A stretch of 64,000 bases of DNA from Styela clava (GCF_964204865.1 NC_135254.1:15567001-15631000); one strand, 5' to 3'. Shown: positions 33,801-46,342, numbered from the stretch's first letter. Translations and numbers: made by a program. Notes: generated by a model from the letters alone, not told the origin.

Positions 33801-34189
33801 CCAGATGAAGTCAAAAGACCAGTTCCCAACCACGAATGAAGAAAATCATAAAAGAATGTTTTTTCGGTGTGATCAGAGGAATGAAGGATGCTTTCAGCGG
33901 CTTTTGCTCCACCGACAATAAGAACTGGAACTGTTCCGACCCAAGCCAGTCCGACATCACTTGTTTCAGGTGCAGGACTTTCAATCATTAGTTTAAGTAC
34001 GTTTTCGTAGTACTTGTCAGGTGTTCCAGTCAAAATCAAAGCATGTCCCAAGAACGGGATCGCCCTGACTCCCGGGCCTGGCAGTCCCTTGAAGATGTCC
34101 CATTTACGTTTATATTCTTTAAGAAAAAATAGTAGCTTAATTCCTGCCCAAACCGCCGCTAAAGATATGATTGTGAACAAAACTTCCAT
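30886..34189 (-). CDS. Cytochrome P450, CYP4 family (CYP4V-like), gene B
   Basis: The six exons in transcript order are 33750-34189, 33037-33243, 32440-32717, 31858-32092, 31566-31658 and 30886-31147, totalling 1515 nt or 504 residues. Exon 4 has no internal Met and is easy to miss, but it translates cleanly from '[14 protein letters not shown]' to 'GRVTTRDC'. Features are an N-terminal anchor (residues 3-23), the hinge [10 protein letters not shown], the I-helix [13 protein letters not shown] (Thr replaces the usual Val of EVDTF), the ExxR pair E367-R370 and the haem loop [14 protein letters not shown] with Cys447. The exon 1 donor is a weaker 'gtctgc'. The exon plan is identical to genes A and C, so the three arose by duplication. 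It probably oxidises fatty-acid-like or xenobiotic substrates in the ER; the true substrate is unknown. Confidence 0.95.
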
Positions 34190-35816
34190 GTTTTATTTTC
34201 AAGCGTAATACAGGTTAAAAATACTGCTGTAATAAATAATTCAAATTCGATTAATTTGCTAAACTAAGCAATAAATCATAGGGGGTACACAGCCGTGAAT
34301 TAAAATTTCTTCATCTTCTACAGTTTTCAAGATTAATTAATATCTGGAGTAAAAAATGTTTAAAACTAACAAAACCAAATCAGCGTTCAGGAATTAAGCA
34401 CACCGCGGCAAAATCCTGCTTATACTATACATTTCACTGATCATAACGAAATGGGAGTGCTTATGAAGGACATTTTTTTAACATAGCACTGTGTGAACTC
34501 GCTGTGGTTGAATGATTATCGGAATTCCTATAATAAATCTACCTTCAAGTCAAACAAAAAACAATTACCACAGACTAGCGCAAACAATGAGAGAGGTTGA
34601 TAGCATAAAAGTCGAAATAATACTGTTAACATTTTATGCATAAGTCATCAGGCTAAACCAGTAGTTCCCAGTTATCTTGTCCGCGAGACATGTGTTATTG
34701 TTTTTATTTATTTTATTATTTTGCTGCCAGCGTGACCACTTGGTTACAGAGAATACGAAGTCACATTGCTTAATTAATCGATTTGTCTTCCGTCGTTAAA
34801 TTGGGTGTTGAAAGAAGAAATGCAATTGATTTCGCAGTGGTGTCTTTGCCCAGTAATCACACTTCAGGATCCGATTGTTGAGAAAGGTTTTTAACAATTC
34901 TCACAAGTCTTCAAAATCTGAAAATCTATTTATATGTGTTCAAGTCCGCGTCGCCTCCGTATATAAGTGAATAATGCTGCATTCTATTATTGCAGTATTA
35001 TTGTAATTAGATACCAAAACAACACGACAGCAAATCCAAGCAAAAAAAATGGGATTTTGAGACCTCATACATGTTTTTCCCATACTACTTTCATTCTTTG
35101 TTTTACTTTCGAATTTCGTAGTGAAGAAATCTGTAACGATAATACCGTTAGACTACAAATCAAGAAAAATGAAACGCGTTGTCGAACGCGTCCAAATATA
35201 TTCAAATTTTGGGCAAATATTCACCGTCTATGTGAATGCAAATGCTTATATTTGAGTTCAATAACCCGATATTCTTGCTCTCTTTTTCAAATCTGCAACG
35301 AAACATTAGGTTATAATATTACTCAAACACAGGTGTATTATCTGTTTCATTGATTTCTTATTTTGTTACTAGTCCTCGTCGTCATTTTATTTGATGTTAC
35401 CAGTTCACCAGGGTAGAGAGCTGGGAAACCCCAAGGCTAACAGTTGCATACAACAACGTCACACAACGCACGAAAAACTTGCAGACGATATATATACAAT
35501 TACAATATACATTTCTCATGAAGAATTGAATATAATCCTCTGATTTTTGAAATTATTGTACTTTTCTTATTGCCGGTCGCGATTTTACAAAATTTGGGGT
35601 CGCGCAAAAAAAGACTTTGTGAACCACTGATCTATAGCATACCTTCAATGGCACATTTAACGAACTCTCTTACACGTACAGTGAGTATAATTGTTCAGGC
35701 CTTGGTTGTCTTTTTCAATCGCAAATGGATTTGTCATGTTCAATTTCGCCGCGGCTGAAGTTACACAAGGGCGCTGTGTGGTGATGGGGCGTAAAATTTC
35801 TTTTCAATAAATTCTG
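34190..35816. other. Intergenic region upstream of P450 gene B
   Basis: There are hAT-like ends at 34659 ('cagtagttcccagtt') and at about 35613-35629 ('ctttgtgaaccactg') but no matching target duplication. I see no gene; the 128-residue frame at 34967-35353 has no recognisable domain. Confidence 0.4.
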
Positions 35817-36374
35817 TTGTTGGCTTTTAGCATCTCATCTTTTTTAATGCAAGTCATGGTCCTTGAACTGTTCTTCCATCCATTGCAGCAACACCAAAGA
35901 AACATCGGCGATGCAGCTGCAAGTTTGACGTCTATTCGAAAAAGGACTTGCTATGCAACTTTAGTATGCTGCGTCAGCAATACTGGGACTTCCGTTATAT
36001 TAGCTATGGTCGGCATTATTGTATGGGAATATACAAGTATGGAAACTGCCTATGCCAAACATGACATAAATATACACATACCTAAATCGGATTCTATCCA
36101 CCAGAAAAATCTCTTTTTCGCTTCCAGTCTGAAGTTCAATATCGCAAACTTCCTCTTAACCCTGCTGAAACGCTTAAAAACAGTGAAAAACCGTCAAAAA
36201 ACACCAATAACCCTGCTGAAACGCTTAAAAACAGTGAAAAACCGTCAAAAAACACCAATAACCCTGCTAAAACGCTTAAAAACAGTGAAAAACCGTCAAA
36301 AAACACCAATAACCCCGCTAAAACGCTTAAAGGCGTTTCGAATTCCAACTACATTAAAATTGTTCTTGTCTTAA
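35817..36374 (+). other. Unrecognised open frame with a membrane segment and 51-bp repeats
   Basis: An open frame of 185 codons. Residues 26-65 include 'NIGDAAASLTSIRKRT' followed by a hydrophobic run 'TSVILAMVGIIVW', which looks like an extracellular or loop segment plus a membrane helix. A possible splice acceptor 'ccattgcag' (35879-35887) and donor 'caagtatgg' (about 36030) suggest that only about 140 bp may be an exon, either of an unknown membrane protein or of a paralogue of the lectin-like gene, which shares 'GDAAA'. The C-terminal third is a 51-bp minisatellite reading as repeats of LLKRLKTVKNRQKTPIT. Coding status is doubtful. Confidence 0.25.
36160..36331. repeat. 51-bp minisatellite, about 3.4 copies
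   Basis: The unit starts 'ccctgctgaaacgctt' and repeats at 36160, 36211, 36262 and 36313 with very few changes. The length is a multiple of three, so it stays open in frame. Confidence 0.9.
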
Positions 36375-36424
36375 AACTCTGTTTTGAAATTTTGACTGGG
36401 GTTGCTAACTAGGCCGCGCGCCTA

Positions 36425-36665
36425 GGTTTTGACACGTAGTGTACATAATGAACGTGTTGTTATTATGTTGTTGCTGTTATTATTAGTCTTTTTCGTCTTC
36501 TTGTAAAAAAAGTTTTTCTCATTAACTACCGGACCAATTGCTCTGAAATGTTCAGTAGTTAAAGATTGTAGTTTTCGCTGAAAGAGTATTACTTTAATTC
36601 ATATCAAAATTTTTTGAAGAATCTATGGTTTTTTGTGTGCGATGACGACATCAAAATTATTTATT
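36425..36665 (+). repeat. Dispersed repeat 'R' copy
   Basis: It shares 'gacacgtagtg', 'tacataatg', 'ctaccggaccaattgctc' and 'gttcagtagttaaagat' with the copies at 18535 and 21122. Confidence 0.55.
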
Positions 36666-39000
36666 TTAACTCTGAAAAAATGGCACGGTGTAGTAATAAT
36701 ACCGCGCGTCAACAAGTCGAGATAACGGTCAGCATTTCCTCTATATTTTTGAAACGTATTACTCGTATTGTCAATAGAATTTAAAGTGAACATTATATAC
36801 GGTATGAGCTCTTCATTTGTGAGTCATATTTGTTCATCTTTGCACTGTTTATTCTGGTTTCGTGTTGCTTTTATGTACTGTTAAATTTTAGTTTTTGGAT
36901 TTTACATTCAATTCGGAATAAGTCCCGAGAAGTTTCGTTTATTAAAGTCTTTTTCGATTATCACCAACTATTATTGCTTATGTGTCTATATATATGACAT
37001 TGTGTCTGAGCTATTTCCGGAGTTCTGGTGAGGCTGCGTAGTAGACTGGTTCAATGTCTTTCAATGAAAGTTCAATTCAATGAAAAGACCAAAAATTAGA
37101 ACTATTTGAACGATCACGGATACTTTTATAGATTTTTTTGTCATGTAAAGCAGATTTTTCCAAGTAAATAAATCTAGAAAAAGAAGGTTGGGGTTATACT
37201 TCTATAAAATCAAAAAATTGTTAAAAATAAATATTGTTCATGGCTTTGATTAGGCAAATTAGAACTTCCAAATATAGAAAGTAAAATGTTTTAAGTTTTT
37301 TTTTAACCGCATAAATTATGTTAGCTGATTAAGCGACACTGTTAATTATGGCTGATAGAATTTATGCAAATGATTTGAGGACACAAGTATTCAATGTACG
37401 GGAACAAAGTAAGTATGAAATAGTAAATTTCAGAAATTAATCTCTGCAAGATTTAATGATTTGTTCGTTTGAATGTGATGATTGGCAAAAAAACTCTCTA
37501 CTTTTCCTGACAATTATAAAAGTAATATTTTTCCACACGTGCAATGTAAAAACTTTCACTAACTTTATAACTTCAAGTTTTCACTCTGAACATGCCTGAG
37601 TGTGCAAAGTGCGGGCCAAAAGCGGCCCACAAGGAAAAATTGCGCGGAGAAGTGCCAATCTGGAATGGTGTGCCAGCAAAACGAGTTTTTAGTTTGTTTA
37701 ACATGGTACGTGCGAGCAATTCCAATCCTTTTGCGCCGCAAAGCCCATACCAGAACCTGGGTGCTACTGTCATATTAGCAAAACTCCTTTTGCAAAATAC
37801 ATGATTTTATAAAAACGTGCCTCTTACTGAATTCGTTTAAAGTAGTTGTGACAGTAAATTTAAATAAAAGTTTATTTTTATAGAAATTTATGCGTTTTAA
37901 CTCACAATTTCCGCAAGGGCTCCTAATAATGCCGTAAGATCAATACCAAAAAAAAAAAAAAAAAAAAAATTGTGCCTGCAACTACTAGAAAGGCTATCTT
38001 AAATTAAGATGCGGCCCGCAGCTCCACCCAGTTTCTTGTATTTGGCCCTCCTGTAATGAAGGTTGCCCACACCTGCGATGGGAAAATCTCTACAATGCAA
38101 TCTCATAACTGTAAAAAATAGAACAACTTGTATTCTTTGTTCAAGGTTCGGCAGCAAATCCCATCAGTTCGGGACAGAATATGTATTCGGAAGCGAATGC
38201 AGGTATGTATCCTATCTATTCAAACATAATTTAAGGCGGGTATTATAGCATATGTGTTATTGGAAACGAAGTGGAATTAGGGATCGTTTTTGTTGTTGTT
38301 ATTATTGGTATTATTGTTGTCGTGATTATGGAGTGTTGTTGGTAAAAATCGTCTTTTTCGTTACCAGTAGACAGTTTATATATCAGTTTATATATGAAGA
38401 AAGAGCAAAAGATCTTTGAAAACGACGCACGAGTATGTGACTAATTGCAAATACCGTAAAATCGCTCATAAAAAATATATATTGAATTTTGACTCTGAGA
38501 AGTCCAGAATACATGAGTAATGAGAAAAACTTATTGTTATCACAGCCACGGATTATACCACAATATATAGATTGTGATATTGATTTGCCTGGAAATTTTC
38601 AATATTTTTGTTGGCATGTAATAATAAAATAAATCATTTTATGCTACGAAGCATCAATTCATCAGCTGCACTTTACATACCACCATGAATGAAACAGCTA
38701 GGTCTATATTTAAATACCAAAATATAAAATTGTGCAATACTTGGATAAAAGTCAAATTTTTCCAATAACAATCATAACGATAAGTTAAACGCCAACAACA
38801 ACAAGAATTTACCACTCCGGTCCACATGTACATTTCGTGTCCAATTATGCACATATCCTCATTGACTGATATTGGTAAATTTATGGTCTTGAGTTCCTTC
38901 TCATTCTTAACATACTGCCAGAGTACGGTATTAAAAGTGAAATGTGCACCGTACTTTGACTTTCTTAACTTCCTAAAACAAGACTTGTATTTTTATCCAG
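36666..39000. other. Intergenic / possible 5' intron of the lectin-like gene
   Basis: It contains a degenerate hAT-like element at about 37593-38075 (left 'gtgcgggccaaaagcggccc', right 'ggttgcccacacctg') with an A-run at about 37950. The missing first exon of the lectin-like gene may be here, but I could not place it. The open frame at 38826 runs straight into the exon at 39001 without a splice, so it is an alternative start. Confidence 0.4.
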
Positions 39001-41093
39001 GTAGTAGGCAAATTGCAAGTAATGAAGGATTCTATCTGGATCTCGCTCAGACAAGCGCAGGTGATGCAGCTGCAGAAAGTCACAGACAAGAACTTACAAA
39101 AACCAAGAACGCTGTGACCAATGTGGAGGCGCAAACCTCCAAGCTATCTAGTAGGTTAAGTTCGATATTTAATGCTTCATTCATTGCACAAATTTTTTGC
39201 AAATTTTTAGTACTTGGCAATTGAAGAAGTCTTTATGAGACTATTATTTTTTGTTTAAGAGCATGCATAGCCCGATATTTCACCCAAACTTAGCTGTTTA
39301 TTTTACATTCACGGTAACACTGTTTTAACATATAACTCTCGTGTACATATATTTGAGCATTATTCTCATGTTGTTTTATATTTTTGTAGAAGTTGTAGTT
39401 CGTCAGCAAAAATTCCTCATCTTGATCACAATAACGTTTGCAGTGCTACTTGGAATTGGATTGGCCACAGTATACATGCTGAGTAAGTATCATTTAAAGC
39501 TGCCGACTAAGGTTTGACTTGGCGTTTAAAACCCATTTCAATGTGCTGTCATTTAGAGAGATCCGGGGAGGGACGCATTTGGGTCTTGATTGAACGTTGG
39601 AAAAGCTTGGACCAGTAACAATAGCTAGTTTAGCTATGCGGTTTACATTCAATATTGGAAAATAACGAAGATTTTAAAAAGGGACAATCATTCACAATTT
39701 TTCATCTTTCACAATTTCTCAGTCATTAAATTCTTTCTAATGTTTGAAACAGAGATTATCAAACCACATTATATGCCATTCAAACCGTTTAAAAATATAA
39801 CCAACTAGTCTACTTTAACCTAACAAAATATGTTTTTAGCCAAAAATCAAGAAACACAACTAATCGGAAATGTTGGAGTCGGCAACAAAACTCCAGCGAA
39901 TCTTGTTCACTATATTGACGAGCAGAGAAAAGATATCACCGAGTTGGAGTTAAGTTTCGGTGAAGTACAAGAGAACTTATCCGACATAAAATTGGAGGTA
40001 CTTGGCATAATTGAAGGTGATTCGAGGGAAGTCAACAAAACAGTTCTGGAACAACTTCAAATAGCGACAAACCAGTTGAAGTCTGCACAAGAATATTTGA
40101 TTAAAGATACTGTAATTGAGGCGGGAGGTAATATTTCCAATGGCCCGTTCTATCTTGGGCCATAGTATACCGAGAATAAGCATCATTTGTATATGCAAGT
40201 TCGTACAACCTGAATATTAAAAAATAATTTAATAACTAGTTTTCGTTATTTCATACTTTTCAATCCGGGCTGAGTAGCACAACATGATATGAAATTTCCG
40301 TCGTTTGAAAGTGTTTTGTAATATGTTCATGTTGTGACAAAATACCAATCACATGATTTCTTCACACAGAGAATTATACCACCGTCGATGGCAAGTTATT
40401 TTGGACCGGTACTGCACCTGGATTGAATTATACTGTGGCCTACAATGTGTGTGCGAAGTACTGGTCAACAATGGCACAAATAAAAAATAGACAGGAATAT
40501 GATGTTGTGATGTCGATGTTGCGCCCAAAAAGTGGATTTATTACGGTATGGATTGGCTTGGGAATAAATCCAATAGTAAGTCCCAATAAATTATACGTCA
40601 TTGCAAAATTATCAATTTTGAGAAGGTAGCATTGATCATTCACAAAACTTCTGACTGATTTTTTCTATTGATGTTCACAAAGCTTATGTCGTCTTTTACT
40701 TAAATTAAATTTCCTTACTATCAATTCCGCCAATTTGACGGTATTGACTTTTGCATTATTTTATCTGCTCCTAGAAATTTGATTATTGAACCACCACTGC
40801 TCTGCTATACCGGTGTATGTTGGATCTCGGCCTAGAATTATTATTTGGGAAACGCGGTTATGTGAAAATAAACCTTAACTGGGAAATGGAATATTTCTAA
40901 TATTATTTTTCAGACAAAACAAATCTGTCCAACTGACGGTTTCACGAAATGGATTAGCGGAGAACCAGGAATCGGCAGTAGCTACAAAACTTATACAAAC
41001 ATCTCACTTGTAGTTCGTTCAGATCCGATGTATAGTGGAATGATGAACGCTGAACCAAATTGGGCGAGAACCAAAGTATTGTGTCAACTGTGA
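39001..41093 (+). CDS. Type II membrane protein with degenerate C-type lectin-like domain (5' end missing)
   Basis: The exons are 39001-39150, 39390-39482, 39840-40127, 40370-40575 and 40914-41093. Phases agree throughout. The first exon needs an upstream partner ending in phase 1 that I could not identify. The order is a polar cytoplasmic segment; a membrane helix in exon 39390 ('FLILITITFAVLLGIGLATV'); an acidic, probably coiled stalk in exon 39840 ('ITELELSFGEVQENLSDIKL'); then a C-type-lectin-like fold with 'VCAKYWSTMAQIKNRQEYD', 'VWIGLGI', 'KWISGEPG' and the terminal Cys in 'VLCQL'. The Ca-binding EPN motif reads EPG and there is no WND, so calcium-dependent sugar binding is unlikely. 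Possible N-glycosylation sites are NKT and NYT. It is a likely surface receptor of unknown ligand. Confidence 0.8.
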
Positions 41094-41509
41094 AACAAAA
41101 GTGTTATGCTACATTTAAAAGAACAATGGGTTCGCCCTTGTAGCTTAATAATTAAAACTCACATGCGAGAAGGAGGTAGAATAACATTAATTTTTTGCGT
41201 CATTATTCATTAACGGCTTAGAGAGTATATTTTGTGACATTATTCTATTCCACAATCTGTATGTTGTGCTAACTAGATATTGCGTTCCACAAGAAAAATT
41301 TACAATTTATCATACATGAAATGAAACCTCGAAGTTTGCGTTCATGCGCAAACCGCCGATGTTTATTTTGTCACAATTGCCCGGTAAACTATAGTAGCTG
41401 ATGATGAATACATGATGATGGAACAATTGTATGAATCCCCGGCTGAATCCCCCCACTGGTGATATCTAAATTACATGTTTTTGTTAAAATGGAAAACTTA
41501 CGTCTAGAA
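41094..41509. other. 3' flank of the lectin-like gene
   Basis: No gene and no canonical AATAAA are seen close to the stop. Confidence 0.4.
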
Positions 41510-41824
41510 CAGAGGTGGGCACGGTTTTTGGATCAGGGGCCAAATTTTTTGCCCAGCTAAACTGGCGGGCCATGTGGGTATGACGTGAAGAGTTACATTT
41601 TATGAACAATATCTATACTCTATCGTGTTTCAAAAGCAACTGTGGAAAACAATTAACCTCGCGCCAAAACTAAATTTAACAGCAATCTCAACAAATTCAT
41701 TGAGCTATTTTTAACTAAAACATCAAAATTTGGTTTCAGTTTGTTTGTGGCAGCATCAAGCGGGCCAGATTGAATTACCTAGCGGGTCTGATTTAGCCCG
41801 CGGGCCGTACTTTGCCCATGTCTG
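41510..41824. mobile_element. Non-autonomous hAT element, 315 bp, perfect 8-bp TSD
   Basis: The ends are 'cagaggtgggcacgg' and 'tttgcccatgtctg', with 'gcgggcc' and 'gcccgcgggcc' inside. The 8-bp duplication gtctagaa lies at 41502-41509 and 41825-41832. Confidence 0.88.
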
Positions 41825-42480
41825 GTCTAGAAGATGTGAAAAAGCGATTACGTAGTTTATCTCGACGGCAGAGATACCTGTAAATAGCGGTCGACAAGGG
41901 CTTTCAAGACAGCGCTATCGGCGAATAAACGAGAGAATGTGTATTTCAAACGGCGGGGTCTGACAAAAAGGTAGGGTACTGTACTTTTATAATGAGATAG
42001 CAGACCATGGCGTTTACCAATTTCGGGTATTTGAAATGAGTTTTGGTTTGAGTACACTGTGTCTGGGTTTGTCATATATATCTCTATACGAAATTAGCTC
42101 ATAAACACAACCTTTGCCAACATATCTTTCAAATATACAATCCAAATTTCACAATGATTTACGTACTTTGTTTGCCATAGCCAATCAACGAATACGACAA
42201 GCGTTTATAGCCTTCGTGTAGTTAATAATTATTTTCCATAACTGAATCTTGTCGAAGTACAATAGGTGATCAATATAGGCTTAAACCGTATCTAAAAGGC
42301 GGGGTGAGAGTTGAACAAGAGTGCAAAATGTATAGTCTCTGCAAACGGTTTATGGGGTCTTACATGAGGTAAGATGAGAACCAGCCACTCAAGAAGGCTG
42401 AGAAGAAAGGCATCGTGCTCGGCTATATAATTGAGGACGCTATTCTAGCTAGTTCTTAGTTATAGTAGCTGCGATATCGG

Positions 42481-42684
42481 GTACTCCCGAAGTATGTGAA
42501 CCAAGATGGCGGACACCGGAACCGGAATTCAAGTACAAATACTACGGGAGTCCCTTGGGTAGTCCCCGACCTCGTAATAGAACTAAAATATGGAAAATTG
42601 GAATAAGATTATAGCCCAACCCTAACATGGTACACAAACTACGTTACGTTGTCCGCCCAATTGGTTCACATACATCGGGAGTAC
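42481..42684. mobile_element. Foldback MITE copy 2, upstream of P450 gene C
   Basis: The left arm 'gtactcccgaagtatgtgaa' and right arm 'ggttcacatacatcgggagt' are inverted. The inner arm has the same 'ccaagatggcggacaccgga' as copy 1 at 28032. It ends 127 bases before the ATG of P450 gene C, so it lies in the probable promoter or leader. Confidence 0.75.
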
Positions 42685-42811
42685 CTGATGTCGTATCATT
42701 TTATGGAAAATTTCCAAAATAATTGTTTTTTAAAAACAGCCATAGAAATTGAAATATATGTTGCTTTATTTATCACAGATTTATTCCTAAAAGCCACCGA
42801 TAGTATGTAAG

Positions 42812-45783
42812 ATGGGGGTGGCAGTATACTCTGTATATCTACTTGTAGCATACATTTCATTCCAAATATTTTTTGTTTTAAAAACGTTTGCAAAGAATTG
42901 GATCACTTTCAAAGATGTGCCCGGCCCCCCGCATCGACCATTACCTCTCGTAGGACACTTACTCAGAGAACGCGTAGGAGTAGAGGAATTTTACACACGT
43001 ATCACTACCGGCTTGAATGAAATGGCGATTTCAAGTGAGCGTGAAGTGGCGTGCGTCTTTCTAGGCCCGATACCGGTTTTGTTCATTTGCGGTCCAAATG
43101 CAGCAGAAGTAATTCTCCGGAGCTCCAAACACAACGAAAAAGGCTTCATGTATCATTTTTTAACTGAATGGCTAGGAACGGGTTTGTTGACATCAAAAGG
43201 TGACAAATGGAAGGAAAGGAGGAGATTACTCACGCCGACATTCCATTTCAGGTTTGGAATATTCTGTACCATAGTATATATGTGTACATGTACTACGTCT
43301 ACTGATAACTAATAACTAATGAAACTTTTATTATTTTTTTCACAAGAATAGTCTTGGAACGGTCTTGATAAGCAATGAGATACAATTTGATTTATTATTG
43401 CTTCCTTCTTTAACAAGCAACCAACACTAATAATTTGTTTGTTTATCTGATTTTTGTTTATATATTTGATAATATAGATTTTGATCATTTTCAACCAAAT
43501 TCCCGCATTTTTCAGCATACTCCAAGATTTTCTTGAGGTCATGAACGAACAATCAAGCGTTTTTACAAGAAATTTGGAAAAATTTGCTGAAACTGGAGAA
43601 CGTTTGGATATTTTTAATCCAGTTACGTTGTGCGCACTTGATATCATATGCGAAACAGCAATGGGAAAGAAGATTAATGCCCAGGATAATTCAGAGTCGG
43701 ACTATGTCACTGCTTTGTACACGTAAGTATAGGCGTCGACAAATTGTGCATGGAAAAATATACCATTTCTTATTTTTTGTCATTTAATATGTGTACTACA
43801 AGTTTTATTGTGCCTTCATACATCGCTGTGGATTTTCTCCTCACGTTACTGAGAATCTATATGTTTGCTGCTATATATAAGATGAGGTCCCAAATTTTAT
43901 CATCCTTGACTTGAAAAAATAAACTATAACTGCTCTTTAGGATATCAGAGATGTTATTCAATCGAATACGGTCTCCATGGTTATGGCCGGATTTTACGTT
44001 CTCTCTCACAAGTAGTGGTAAACGGTATTACAAATGCTTGAATACTTTACATGGCTTCACAAAATCTGTCATAAAAGATCGAATGCAAAATTTTAATCTC
44101 GATGAAGATGCAACCTCTGATGTTAAAAAACGACCAGCGTTTCTCGACCTTCTGCTTAGAGTTTCGGAAAACGGAAAAGTACTTTCATTTGAAGATATTC
44201 AAGAAGAAGTGGATACATTTATGTTTGAAGGTTTCGCCTATTGCTATTAATTATATCCATAATCGATTATAAACGATTTGCAGCAGCAGTTATGCACATT
44301 GATTCTTTTATGAACAAAATACCAGTAATACATTATCATGCATGAGTATTTTATTCAAAGCATAGTCAAAAAGTCAAAAAAAATGTGAACAAAATCACTG
44401 AAACAAAAGTAACGAACAACCACTGTAAAAGATTTAAAAGTCCACAAACTCAAAGGAATTCAATTCGAAATGGCGCAAGTTTTCGGAAACAAAATCATGG
44501 CATAAATACCAAATTTATGAAAGGTAACTTCTACAACAAATGGCAGAGAAGTTGTGATCACGGCGTTTTAAGATTTATTGTGGACAGTTTGTACAGTATA
44601 GACGCCACTTGTAATATTGATAGAAATTAGCAATATTTCTTCGTTAGGAAAGATACCGGACTGTATGTATTCGATTGTTGTAAATACTATAATATGACAG
44701 TAAACAACATTTCTACTTGTCGATCCATCCCCTTCGCAGGCCACGACACAACTGCTGCAGCAATGTCATGGGCAATCTTTTTAATTGGATCTCACCCGGA
44801 AGTTCAAGTAAGAATTCAGGAAGAATTGGATGAAGTATTAGGACAAGATATGAACAGAAATATAACCATGGATGATCTTCGAAAGATGGATTATCTGGAA
44901 CTTGTTGTGAAGGAATGTTTGAGGGTTATACCATCTGTTCCACTCATCGGAAGAGTTACAAGCTGTGAATGCGTGTAAGAAATTCTACTTGCACCCTTTC
45001 TCTCCTTTTCTATCTGACGCTCACAAACTTTTTTTCTTACTCCTCTTTCAATTTTCATTCCAAGTCATCTGTCACCATTCAAGAATTATTTTTATATATT
45101 TATTGCGATCTTCTTCATGCGAATAACATACAATATGACATACGTAATCATTCTACTTTTTATGATAAAACAGAATCGATGGACACAAAATACCCGAAGG
45201 CTCGGAATGCTTGCTATTTCCTCAACTTGTGAACAACTTTCCAAAATTTTGGCCGGATGCTGAAAGGTAATGCTTCGATTGGCGTGTTGCTTCATATCAT
45301 TGTTACATGTCGTGTATTACTTAAATTTCATTCAGCCTTTTCCCAATTTTAATCAGTTTTGAGGAAGTAGTTTTTTTCATATTCAGAAATAAGAAATGTC
45401 GTTTGTATGTAATGTCTTAAGGTCGCCCAAGACAAATACGTTCATACCAAATCTATCGCTTCATATCTTTAAAAAAATTTCAACATAGCAAAACTAAATT
45501 GATGAACAATATTTAACTCTTCTCTAGTTTTAACCCGGAAAGATTCACTGTTGAAAATAGTGTTGGAAGACATCCATACGCATATCTTCCATTTTCTGCT
45601 GGTCCTCGAAATTGCATTGGTCAGAGATTTGCGATGATGGAGGAGAAAGTTATGTTGGCACATTTGTTCAGAAAATTTTCTGTCGAAGCGTGCGATAAAC
45701 GTGAAGATATAAAACTACTTGGAGATCTTATTCTACGACCTGGAGACGGTATCAACGTAAAACTGAAGAAAAGATTCGAATAA
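42812..45783 (+). CDS. Cytochrome P450, CYP4 family (CYP4V-like), gene C
   Basis: The six exons are 42812-43251, 43516-43722, 43941-44230, 44740-44974, 45174-45266 and 45528-45783, totalling 1521 nt or 506 residues. It shows the N-terminal anchor (residues 3-23), the hinge [10 protein letters not shown], helix C '[15 protein letters not shown]', the CYP4 I-helix signature [13 protein letters not shown] split by intron 3, the ExxR pair E371-R374 and the haem loop [14 protein letters not shown] with Cys451. Exon lengths 2, 4 and 5 (207, 235, 93) are the same as in genes A and B, although this gene lies on the other strand. A poly(A) signal AATAAA is at 45930-45935. No lesion is seen, so the gene is probably active. 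Confidence 0.95.
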
Positions 45784-46055
45784 TTTGCCAATTTTTGTTT
45801 TCCAATGTGCAATTTATAATCTATATCCAGATTCAATTTTGAATTCGAAGTAATACACTGTTTGTAATTTGTATTTTCTTACAATTAACAAAATTTGCAA
45901 AGATTATTTATTGATTATTGTTCAAATGAAATAAAGTTAAACACGCTTTTACAGTATTGGTTGTTGACACGATCCATAGAACACACCATATACACGCCTT
46001 GCTAAGTATGTCCTTAAGTTTATATGGATAATAACAGCTTGTAGTAAAAGTTAAA
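45784..46055. other. 3' flank of P450 gene C
   Basis: It contains the poly(A) signal at 45930-45935 and no gene. Confidence 0.5.
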
Positions 46056-46342
46056 CAGTAGTTCTCAAATTTTTTAAGCCGCGCCCCCTTTTTAGAGTTT
46101 GTCAAGTCTCGTGAACCCCTCGAAAATAACTAACTCCCAATAAGCTACAAATACCAGGAAGTGAGACGAACGTATGTTTTATTCAAAAACACGTTGAAAT
46201 TACGTGGATGGAACGTAAATATTCAAAATGGGGCGGGCAAGATCAATCTAACAAATATTTTTAATCAGCTTCATGACCCCTTGAAAATTATCTACCCCCC
46301 CCCCCCCCGTGTCGGGCGCACCCAATCGTTTGTGAACCACTG
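46056..46342. mobile_element. hAT-like element, 287 bp, imperfect TSD
   Basis: The inverted ends are 'cagtagttctcaaa' and 'tttgtgaaccactg', with 'gcgccccc' and 'ggcgca' inside. The flanks share only about six bases (agttaa). Confidence 0.55.

Noticed and set aside
34659-35629. Possible 970-bp hAT element
   Set aside because: The ends look like inverted repeats, but the 8-bp flanks (ggctaaac and atctatag) do not match. They may be two unrelated remnants.
36160-36331. CRISPR-like spaced repeat
   Set aside because: It is a contiguous 51-bp minisatellite without unique spacers, in an animal genome.
38063-38205. First exon of the lectin-like gene, with a good donor 'gcaggtatgt'
   Set aside because: The donor is phase 2, while the exon at 39001 needs a phase-1 partner. 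The frame also lies partly in a transposon end.
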